52,275 bases of DNA from Nitriliruptoraceae bacterium (GTDB lineage: Bacteria; Actinomycetota; Nitriliruptoria; Nitriliruptorales; Nitriliruptoraceae), in NCBI GenBank assembly GCA_003558435.1, contig PWLR01000043.1, positions 1-52,275 on the forward strand. The letters run 5' to 3'. The notes under the pieces are model-generated. The model ran no database searches, had not been told where the DNA came from, and saw only the letters and a program-made list of their open reading frames with translations. Below are positions 24,502 to 31,657 of this stretch, in pieces. Positions within the stretch are counted from its first letter, which is position 1, and each line of letters begins with the position of its first letter. The translations under genes were made by a program, and so were the position numbers.

Positions 24502-26496
24502 GTGCCGGACAACGTCGCACGTTCCATCCTCGAGGATCACCTCGTCGACGGCGAGATGGTCCCGGGGACCCCGATCGGTCTCCGGATCGATCAGACCCTG
24601 ACCCAGGACGCCACCGGCACCCTGGTGATGCTGGAACTCGAGGCGATGGATCTCGACCGGGTCAAGACCGACGTCTCGGTCCAGTACGTCGATCACAACC
24701 TCATCCAGGAGGACCACAAGAACCCCGACGACCACCTCTTCCTGCAGTCGGCGGCGGCGCGGTTCGGGCTCTGGTACTCCAAGCCCGGCAACGGCGTCAG
24801 CCATCCGGTGCACCAGGAACGGTTCGGGGTTCCGGGCGCAACGCTGGCCGGGTCGGACAGTCACACGCCCGCGGCCGGCGCGATCGGGATGATCGCGATC
24901 GGTTCCGGCGGGGTGGACGTCGCGATGGCCATGGCCGGCGAACCGTTGCGCATCAAGATGCCGGAGATCTGGGGGGTCGAACTCGTCGGTCGCCTCCCCG
25001 AGTGGGTCAGCGCCAAGGACGTCATCCTCGAGCTGCTGCGCCGCCACGGCGTGGACGGCGGCAGCGGCCGCATCATCGAGTACCACGGTGAGGGCCTGGC
25101 CGACCTCTCGACCATGGACCGGCACGTGATCTGCAACATGGGCGCGGAGCTCGGAGCGACCAGCTCGGTGTTCCCCGCCGACGACGAGGTGCGCCGGTTC
25201 CTGCGTTCGCAAGGCCGAGAGGACGACTTCCGTGAGATCGTCGCAGGCGACGACGCGACCTACGACGCGACCGAACGGATCGACCTCTCCGAGTTGGTGC
25301 CCCTCATCGCCCTGCCGAGCTCACCGGGCAACGTCGTGCCGGTCACCGAGGTGGCGGGTGAGCCGATCACGCAGGCCTACATCGGTTCGTCGGCCAACCC
25401 CGGGTACCGCGACTTCGCCATCGCCGCGCAGATCGTGGCCGCATCCGGAGCACCCGTCTCGCCGGACGTCTCGTTCGATGTCAACCCCACCAGCCGGCAG
25501 ATCCTGGGCAACCTCATCCGCGATGGCCATCTGCTGTCGCTGGTGACCGCCGGGGCGCGGATCCATCAGGCCGGCTGCAACGGATGCATCGGCATGGGGC
25601 AGGCGCCGGCAACCGACGAGATCTCGCTGCGCACCACCCCACGCAACTTCCCCGGCCGCTCAGGAACCCGGGAGGATGCCGTGTACCTGTGCTCACCGGA
25701 GACCGCGACGGCCAGCGCCATCACGGGCGTGATCACCGACCCCCGCGAACTGGCACGGACCCACGACCTCGCCTACCCGCAGGTCCGCGAACCCGACGAG
25801 ATCCTCATCGACACCGGCAACCTCGTCCCGCCCCCACCGAAGGATGCCTCGGAACGGGTCGAGCTACGCAAGGGGCCCAACGTCGCCGCACTCCCGGACT
25901 TCGATCCGCTGCCCGACGACCTCGAACTCACGGTCGCCCTGACGATGGGCGACGACATCTCCACCGACGAGATCCTGCGCGCGGGAGCCGAGGTCCTGCC
26001 ACTGCGTTCCAACATCCCGGAGATCGCCCGGTTCACCTTCGACGGTGTCGACGAGACCTACCCCGACCGGGTCGAGGCACTGCAACAGCGAGGCGGTGAC
26101 GGGCACGTCGTCATCGCCGGTGTCAACTACGGCCAGGGAAGCTCCCGGGAACATGCCGCACTCGCCCCCCGCTATCTCGGGCTCCGGGTCATGATCGCCG
26201 AGGCCTACGCCCGGATCCACTGGCAGAACCTCGCGAACTTCGGGGTCGTTCCACTGCACTTCATCGACCCCGCGGATCGTCACGACATCGACCGCGACGA
26301 CGTCCTGCGGTTCGAGGGACTGCGCACCGCCCTCGAGCGCGACCGGGGCGAGTTGCAGGTACACAATGTGACCAAGGACCGCGATATCCGGGTCGCCCAC
26401 GAGCTCTCGCCCCGCCAGGTCGAACGGATCCTCGCCGGAGGGGTCATCCCGTTCATGAAGGCCCGGCTCGCCGAGCGAGGAGCGACCCGCAACTGA
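24502..26496 (+). CDS. Aconitate hydratase, short (Aquifex-type) form
   Basis: The 664-residue enzyme interconverts citrate and isocitrate in the TCA cycle. The N-terminal domains carry YVDHNLIQED, GSDSHTPAAGAIGMI and VICNMGAELGATSSVFP. AGCNGCIGMGQAP holds two Fe-S cysteines (C359, C362). After a linker, the swivelling domain has MGDDISTDEI and YGQGSSREHAALAP with the catalytic Ser and Arg. At 664 residues it is shorter than AcnA (about 890) and fits the short putative/Aquifex-type aconitases. The position of the first Fe-S cysteine (normally GSCTN) reads IGSSANPGYRDF, so that Cys is replaced by Ser297. The GTG at 24502 has AGGGAG about 10 bases upstream. It stands alone between a pseudogene and a convergent operon. 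Confidence 0.9.
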   Translation: MPDNVARSILEDHLVDGEMVPGTPIGLRIDQTLTQDATGTLVMLELEAMDLDRVKTDVSVQYVDHNLIQEDHKNPDDHLFLQSAAARFGLWYSKPGNGVSHPVHQERFGVPGATLAGSDSHTPAAGAIGMIAIGSGGVDVAMAMAGEPLRIKMPEIWGVELVGRLPEWVSAKDVILELLRRHGVDGGSGRIIEYHGEGLADLSTMDRHVICNMGAELGATSSVFPADDEVRRFLRSQGREDDFREIVAGDDATYDATERIDLSELVPLIALPSSPGNVVPVTEVAGEPITQAYIGSSANPGYRDFAIAAQIVAASGAPVSPDVSFDVNPTSRQILGNLIRDGHLLSLVTAGARIHQAGCNGCIGMGQAPATDEISLRTTPRNFPGRSGTREDAVYLCSPETATASAITGVITDPRELARTHDLAYPQVREPDEILIDTGNLVPPPPKDASERVELRKGPNVAALPDFDPLPDDLELTVALTMGDDISTDEILRAGAEVLPLRSNIPEIARFTFDGVDETYPDRVEALQQRGGDGHVVIAGVNYGQGSSREHAALAPRYLGLRVMIAEAYARIHWQNLANFGVVPLHFIDPADRHDIDRDDVLRFEGLRTALERDRGELQVHNVTKDRDIRVAHELSPRQVERILAGGVIPFMKARLAERGATRN

Positions 26497-26518
26497 GCCG
26501 CCGGTTCGTGTGGCGGCT
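26496..26518 (+). terminator. Hairpin after the aconitase gene
   Basis: AGCCGCC (26496-26502) pairs with GGCGGCT (26512-26518) around a 9-base loop, starting at the last base of the aconitase stop codon. There is no T run, as is common in GC-rich genomes. It could serve transcription from both sides, because the phosphoesterase gene converges from the right. Confidence 0.45.
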
Positions 26519-26566
26519 GTGGGACGTGAGCCGTCGGCACGCGCCGGCTGCGATGACCGTGCCGGT

Positions 26567-27349
26567 CTACGAGGTGACCCGCGCCCGGATCCGTTTCACC
26601 CCCGAGCGGACCGATCGCGGGAGCCGATGACCGATGCGGTAGCTGATCTCGGGGACGCTGTGCAGGCACCGGTCGTCGAGCCCCAACGAGGCCAGCCGAC
26701 GGCTGGCCTCGGCGACGTCGTAGGCCAGCCGCACGAAGCTGGGCCCACCGTCCGCGGTGTCCAACACCGCGAGCCGTACGCGAGGGCGGGGCTCCCGGGC
26801 GCGCGACTGCCCCACGCTGCCCGGGTTGACCAACCGGGCACGACGACCGTCGGCCGCGACGGTGATCGCACGCACCCGTCGTTGGTGGTGGGTGTGGCCG
26901 AGCACCAGGGTGCGGCTGCCCGGCTCCCGGACCCGCATCTCGCGCAGCAGCTCGACGACGCGCGGCCGGTCCTCGACGTACTCCTCGGGGTCGTCGAGCG
27001 AGCCGTGCGCCATCACCACCTCACCGAAGCGGCGGCACGTCGGCAGTGCGGCGAGGTAGGCCCGGGTATCGGCCGACAGCAGCGGGCGGGTGACCTGGGC
27101 CGCGCGCAACGCGTTGCCGGAGAACCGGGTGGCGGGGAGCCGACCGATCATGAACAGATCGTGGTTCCCCGCGACGCAGACGGCCCCACGCCCGGCGAGC
27201 AACTCGACGCACTCGTTGGGTGAGGCCCCGTACCCGACCAGATCCCCGGCGACCAGGACGTCGTCCACCTCCTGCTCGTCGAGGTGGCGCAGGGCGGCCT
27301 GCAGTGCCGGCAGGTTGGCATGCACGTCGGCCAGCAGACCGAGCCGCAT
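26567..27349 (-). CDS. Metallophosphoesterase (calcineurin-like, YfcE/MJ0936-like)
   Basis: The 260-residue protein has the complete two-metal phosphoesterase motif set: LLADVHANLPAL (D8, H10), VAGDLVGYG, VAGNHDLFMIG, VMAHGSLDD and LVLGHTHHQRR. This matches small bacterial calcineurin-like phosphodiesterases related to YfcE. The last 60 residues (VAEASRRLASLGLDDR onward) form a helical, basic tail. The ATG at 27349 overlaps the stop of the upstream ATP-grasp gene by one base (TGATG), so the two are translated together. The natural substrate is unknown. Confidence 0.88.
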   Translation of the reverse strand: MRLGLLADVHANLPALQAALRHLDEQEVDDVLVAGDLVGYGASPNECVELLAGRGAVCVAGNHDLFMIGRLPATRFSGNALRAAQVTRPLLSADTRAYLAALPTCRRFGEVVMAHGSLDDPEEYVEDRPRVVELLREMRVREPGSRTLVLGHTHHQRRVRAITVAADGRRARLVNPGSVGQSRAREPRPRVRLAVLDTADGGPSFVRLAYDVAEASRRLASLGLDDRCLHSVPEISYRIGHRLPRSVRSGVKRIRARVTS

Positions 27350-28560
27350 CAGCCCGCCCGACCCGCGTTGCGCCTGCGCTCGGCGTGGTCGCGCGCCTGC
27401 AACCACAGCGAACCGCGCAGGAAGGGCATCGGGTCGCTGAGCCTCAGCCCGCCCACAACGTCGACCGTGCGCAACCACCGCAGGTAGTCGACGAGGCCGA
27501 CGCCTTGTTCACGGGCGATCAGCAGGTCGCGGGGCTGACGCGACCACGTCACGCCCGGCCGGGCGTGGGTCAACGCCGGTCGCGGACGTCCCGTGAGGTC
27601 GGCGAAGACCAGGGCCGGGATGTTGCAGCCCGCAGCCGCTCCCACACGGTGCCACAGGTTGAACCGCGCGTTCACCTCGAACAGCCACAACCGGCCGTCC
27701 TGATCCCGCTTGAAGTCGACCTTCGCGACCCCCTTGACGTCGAACGCACGCACCACGCGACGCCCCAGGTCCGCGACGTCCTGCTCCTCGGTGGTCTCCA
27801 CCGCCGTCGAGTACCCGAACTCCGGTGGGCTGGTGCGGATCTTGCGACCGGTGAACTCCGCGGCGATGCGCCCATCGGGGTCGACGTACACGTGGTAGCT
27901 CTCGACCCCGGTCTCGTCACCCGGGATGAACCGTTGGACCAACACCCGTTCGTAGGTCCTGGCGACCCGGTCGAGGATCGCTCGCAACTCGGCCGAGGTG
28001 GTCGCCACGACCGCCTTGCCCGCGCCGAAGTCGGCATGCAGCCGCTCGAGCTGCCACACCAGGGGTTTGACCAGGACCGGGAGCTCCAGTTCGGTCGCGG
28101 CAGGGACGTCCCCGGCGGTGGCGACGATCTCGGCTGGCGGCACCGGAAGCCCGCGCTCGGCGGCCAACTGTTGGAACCGGCCCTTGTCGAGTAACGCGTC
28201 GACGACCTCCGGTTCCGGGAGCAGGTAGGACAACTCCGGCTGCAACGACGCGCGGTGACGCGAGATCAGCTGTAGCGCGTGGTCCTCCTGGACGAACAGG
28301 ACGGTCGGGCCGGGCAGTGCGCGCGCGGCGGCCAGCATCCCCGCTCCGAGCTTCGGCGCCGAGGGTTGCTCGACCCACCCGACCCCGGCGTTGGAGAACC
28401 GGCTCGGCTCGTCCTTGGGACGCATGAAGGTGACCGGGATCCCGGCCTCCCGGAGGGGGTAGCCGAGGTCGAGATCGCCCAACACCAGCGCGTGACCGGG
28501 CGCCGTCGCTCCCGGTCGCGGCCCTCCGGTCTGCACCCTGTTCCCGTGCTCCCCGTACAT
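27349..28560 (-). CDS. ATP-grasp carboxylate-amine ligase-like protein
   Basis: The 403-residue product has an N-terminal Rossmann-like part (ALVLGDLDLGYPLREAGIPV), a middle region with LLDKGRFQQLAAERGLPVPP that opens the ATP-grasp fold, the nucleotide-binding strand LELPVLVKPLVWQ, RVLVQRFIPGDETGVESYHV, and the metal-binding end VDFKRDQDGRLWLFEVNARF. This resembles PylC/carbamoyl-phosphate-synthase-type ATP-grasp proteins that join a carboxylate to an amine or thiol through an acyl phosphate. The substrate is not predictable. GAGG lies 7 bases before the ATG at 28560. It forms a two-gene operon with the overlapping metallophosphoesterase. Confidence 0.82.
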   Translation of the reverse strand: MYGEHGNRVQTGGPRPGATAPGHALVLGDLDLGYPLREAGIPVTFMRPKDEPSRFSNAGVGWVEQPSAPKLGAGMLAAARALPGPTVLFVQEDHALQLISRHRASLQPELSYLLPEPEVVDALLDKGRFQQLAAERGLPVPPAEIVATAGDVPAATELELPVLVKPLVWQLERLHADFGAGKAVVATTSAELRAILDRVARTYERVLVQRFIPGDETGVESYHVYVDPDGRIAAEFTGRKIRTSPPEFGYSTAVETTEEQDVADLGRRVVRAFDVKGVAKVDFKRDQDGRLWLFEVNARFNLWHRVGAAAGCNIPALVFADLTGRPRPALTHARPGVTWSRQPRDLLIAREQGVGLVDYLRWLRTVDVVGGLRLSDPMPFLRGSLWLQARDHAERRRNAGRAG

Positions 28561-28714
28561 CGGCAGCCTCGTCCCTCATCGCTTGGCACCTCGAGATGGC
28601 CGGCCGTGGCCAGACCACACGGCGACCGAGTGTTCCCAGCGTGCCCGCTCGACAGCGGACGCCCGTAGTGGACGAACGGCCACTACATCGGGAGGTGCGA
28701 GCGTGGCCGGCACC

Positions 28715-29344
28715 TCACCGCGGCGCGCGCGACCGATCGGGCCGACGGTCCGCGACGTGGCGGGTCGTGCCCTCGCGGTGGTGGGCCCGACACAGCACCT
28801 CGTAGGCGACCTCGCCGGGGCCGACGTCCCCGACCAGCACCTGGGCGCCCTCGCGCTGGATCGCACCATCGACGGTACGGGCGTTCAACACCCCGCGTTC
28901 GCCACACCAACAACGCGCCTCGACCTGCAGTTCCTGTCGCCGGTCGGCGAGTTCGAGCAAGCGTTTCGAACCGGGGAACAGCGAGGTGGTGAAGTCGGTG
29001 AGCAGCCCGAAGGCGTGCACCTCGATGTCGAGGTCGTCGGCCACGCAGCCCAACTGGTCGATCTGGCGTGGCGAGTAGAACTGGGCCTCGTCACAGATCA
29101 ACACGTCGACGGCCGCCCCGGCGGCCACCACCGCACCGACGTGTTCGCGCAGATCCAGTGCGTCGGTGACCACGATGGCGGGCTGAGCCAACCCGATCCG
29201 CGAGGCGATCGTCCCGCCGCCACGATCGTGGCGGGTGAACAGCAGGCAGTGCTTTCCGGCCGCGACCGCATTGTGGTGGATCTGCAGCGCCAGGGTCGAC
29301 TTCCCACAGTTCATCGTCCCGTAGAGGAAGTGCAGCTCGGCCAC
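28715..29344 (-). CDS. tdk: Thymidine kinase
   Basis: The 209-residue enzyme is a type II thymidine kinase that phosphorylates thymidine with ATP for nucleotide salvage. It has the P-loop LYGTMNCGKSTLALQ, the Walker-B-like DVLICDEAQFYSP, the lasso region with a CWCGERG pair and a second CRAHH pair for the structural zinc, and FGLLTDFTTSLFPGS for substrate contact. The start is the GTG at 29344 with GGAAGG about 9 bases upstream. It lies between OsmC and the ATP-grasp operon on the same strand, each separated by about 150 bases, so it is probably its own unit. The C-terminal RRPDRSRAPR tail is short and basic. Confidence 0.93.
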   Translation of the reverse strand: MAELHFLYGTMNCGKSTLALQIHHNAVAAGKHCLLFTRHDRGGGTIASRIGLAQPAIVVTDALDLREHVGAVVAAGAAVDVLICDEAQFYSPRQIDQLGCVADDLDIEVHAFGLLTDFTTSLFPGSKRLLELADRRQELQVEARCWCGERGVLNARTVDGAIQREGAQVLVGDVGPGEVAYEVLCRAHHREGTTRHVADRRPDRSRAPR

Positions 29345-29445
29345 GTTCGGGTGCCTTCCGGGACGGTGGATCGGAGGTGGGGTTCTACCGCAGCAGCAAC
29401 CGCGGCCCGGACATCCGCGTGCAGAGCACCCGCAGACCGAACACT

Positions 29446-29478
29446 CGCGGGCCCACGACCGAGCGTCGCGGGCCCGCG
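29446..29478 (-). terminator. GC-rich hairpin downstream of osmC
   Basis: CGCGGGCCC (29446-29454) is the reverse complement of GGGCCCGCG (29470-29478), with a 15-base loop. It lies 26 bases past the osmC stop in the leftward direction, so it is a likely osmC terminator. No T run is present. Confidence 0.4.
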
Positions 29479-29503
29479 GAGGCGATCAGGTCCTGCGCCG
29501 TGG

Positions 29504-29935
29504 TCAGCTGGAGAGGGTCGCGTCCAACTCGATCTCCGCGCCGGTGAGCAGCTTGGACACCGGACAACCTTCCTTGGCGGCCTCGGCCTTGGTGAGGAAC
29601 GTGGCCTCGTCGATGTCGGGCACGCTGCCCACGGTGCTCAACACGATCTTGGTGATCATCGGGGCGCCGTCGACCATGTCGAGGGTGACCGCGGCCTCCG
29701 TGCGCACGGAGGTCGCCGGCGTGCCGTCCTGGGCCAGCATGTTCGACAGGGCCATGGAGAAGCAGCCCGCGTGGGCTGCGGCGATCAGTTCCTCCGGGTT
29801 GGTGCCCCCTTCACCGCTCTCGAAGCGCGACACGAAGCTGTAGCTGCCGCTGAACGCCCCGCTACCGAGCGAGAGCTCACCCGAACCGCCCTTGAGGTCG
29901 CCCTGCCACTCCGCTGATGATGTCCTGGTCGGCAC
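29504..29935 (-). CDS. osmC: OsmC-type peroxiredoxin
   Basis: The 143-residue protein reduces organic hydroperoxides using two cysteines. The first is in ELIAAAHAGCFSMALSNMLA and the second in KEGCPVSKLLTGAEI, the order and spacing of OsmC/Ohr. The beginning (TRTSSAEWQGDLKGGSGELS) and the GEGGTNPEEL loop fit the OsmC branch rather than Ohr. The GTG at 29935 follows GGGA at 6 bases. It is a single gene; the sensor kinase gene upstream ends 176 bases away. No OhrR-like regulator is encoded next to it. Confidence 0.9.
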   Translation of the reverse strand: MPTRTSSAEWQGDLKGGSGELSLGSGAFSGSYSFVSRFESGEGGTNPEELIAAAHAGCFSMALSNMLAQDGTPATSVRTEAAVTLDMVDGAPMITKIVLSTVGSVPDIDEATFLTKAEAAKEGCPVSKLLTGAEIELDATLSS

Positions 29936-30111
29936 GTTGTTCCCTGTTCGTCGTGGACGCGATCGCGCCCGTGATGGGAGATGGTCCTGCTCCCGTTCGG
30001 AGCACGCCGAGCACCGGTGTCGGACCGGTCGTGCAACCCGTGCGCGCGTGCGAAGCGGAGGCTAGCGACGCCCGCGGATCCCATGCCGTCCCACCGGACC
30101 CGCGACCCGCG

Positions 30112-31650
30112 CTACCCGCCCGCCTGGCCAACGGCCGGGAACTCGACCACGAAGCGAGCGCCGCCGAGCGCGGACTCCTCGATGGCGACCGTGCCGTGGT
30201 GGAGTCGGGTGAATTCGCGGACCAGCGTCAGACCGATGCCGGTCCCCGGCGATGCCGAGCCGCTCGCGGCCGTGCCCTGCTCGAAAGCCTCGAAGACGCT
30301 GTCGCGGAGCACCTCGGCGATGCCGGGGCCGTCGTCGTCGACGCTGAGCCGGACACGGCCGCCGACGGTTGCCACCTCGATGTGGACCACGGCCTCGTCG
30401 CCGGCGTGACGGAACGCGTTCGACAGCAGGTTGGCCACGATCCGCTCGACCTTGCCCCGGTCGACCTGCGCGGTCGCCGCCGTGCCCGTGAACCGCACGG
30501 TGGGTCCGCCCTCGTCGCGGACGGCGGCACGGACGATCTCCGCCACGTCGAGCGGTTCGAGTTCGAGCGAGGTGACTCCCCGGCTGATGCGTTCGATGTC
30601 CAGCAGATCGTCGAGCAGTGCCTGCATCTTGGCCGCCTGCACGTGCAACCGGGCGCTGAGCTCGACGATCTGGTCGGCCCCCAACGCCTCGACGTGGTCG
30701 CGGAGCGTCGCCGCGAACCCGGCGACCACCGTCAGCGGCGTCCTCAGCTCGTGCGACACGGCCTGCAGGAACAAGCGACGCAGATCGTCGACGCGGCGCA
30801 GCCGATCCGCGACCTCGCGTTCCATGTCGAGCGATTCGGTCAACGCATCCCGCACACGCCGTTCCGCGGTCACGTCACGCGCGATCCCGAGCACGGCCTG
30901 CAGCTCGCCCTCGGGGCCGCGCAGGGGCACCTCGGTGACCGAGAAGACCAACTGCGTCCCATCCGGGCGGGTCCAGTCGAACTCCAGGGGCCAGCGAGCG
31001 GTCGCCGACCGACGGCTGGCGATGAACCGTTGCGCGTCCTCCGGGGCGATGTTGGCCTCCAACGGTGACGCGTCCGCGGCCAGTTCCTCCTGGGAGTAGC
31101 CCAAGGCTTCGGCGAACGCCGGATTGACGTGGTCGATCCGCAGCTCGGGATGGAACGAGAACCGGTACATCCCGACGTCGCTGCTCTCCGCCAGGGCGCG
31201 GAAGCTCGCCGAGAGTTGCCGTGCCTCGTGTTCGCTGGCGCGGCGCTGGCTGATGTCCCGGCCGACCGCGACCGTGCCGATCCGCCGTCCTTCGTGGATC
31301 AGGGCCGCGAAACTCATGCCGACGGGGATCGTGCGCTCGCCCGCCACCAACACCTCGAACTCGAGATGTCCGAGTTGCTCGTCCACGGCCCGCATGATCC
31401 CGGCGAGCGTCGCCTCGGCATCGTCTGGCCGGAACAGGCCCGTCACCGAGGTCCCGAGCAGGTCGCTCGACGACCTGCCGAACAGCCGCACCGCCGCGGG
31501 GTTGGCCACCCGCACCACGTGATCGGTATCGATGGCGAGGGTCGGCAGCGGCGACGCCTCGATCAACGTCGCCCCGAGACCGTCGAGGCCCTCCCAGACG
31601 CTCCCGCCGGCCTCCCGTGGCTCACCGGGCGGCCGGGCCGGGTCGCTCAC
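30112..31650 (-). CDS. PAS-domain sensor histidine kinase
   Basis: The roughly 512-residue kinase has two PAS domains: about 20-135 (ASPLPTLAIDTDHVVRVANP, ending in a VGRDISQRR linker) and about 145-270 (VNPAFAEALGYSQEELAADA, ending GIARDVTAERR). A dimerisation helix with the phospho-acceptor box QAVSHELRTPLTV follows, then the ATPase domain (NLLSNAFRHAGDEAVVHIEV, DDDGPGIAEV, GTGIGLTLVREF). No transmembrane helix is seen, so it is cytoplasmic and may sense redox state or a small ligand. GAGGTGG lies just before the GTG at 31650, 7 bases past the aceE stop; an ATG at 31674 would overlap aceE by 17 bases. No response regulator is encoded nearby. Confidence 0.9.
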   Translation of the reverse strand: MSDPARPPGEPREAGGSVWEGLDGLGATLIEASPLPTLAIDTDHVVRVANPAAVRLFGRSSSDLLGTSVTGLFRPDDAEATLAGIMRAVDEQLGHLEFEVLVAGERTIPVGMSFAALIHEGRRIGTVAVGRDISQRRASEHEARQLSASFRALAESSDVGMYRFSFHPELRIDHVNPAFAEALGYSQEELAADASPLEANIAPEDAQRFIASRRSATARWPLEFDWTRPDGTQLVFSVTEVPLRGPEGELQAVLGIARDVTAERRVRDALTESLDMEREVADRLRRVDDLRRLFLQAVSHELRTPLTVVAGFAATLRDHVEALGADQIVELSARLHVQAAKMQALLDDLLDIERISRGVTSLELEPLDVAEIVRAAVRDEGGPTVRFTGTAATAQVDRGKVERIVANLLSNAFRHAGDEAVVHIEVATVGGRVRLSVDDDGPGIAEVLRDSVFEAFEQGTAASGSASPGTGIGLTLVREFTRLHHGTVAIEESALGGARFVVEFPAVGQAGG

Positions 31651-31657
31651 CGCCACC

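Noticed and set aside
29917-31068. Long plus-strand frame across the osmC upstream region and the kinase gene
   Set aside because: It lacks any domain and runs antisense to the histidine kinase motifs; a codon-bias shadow.
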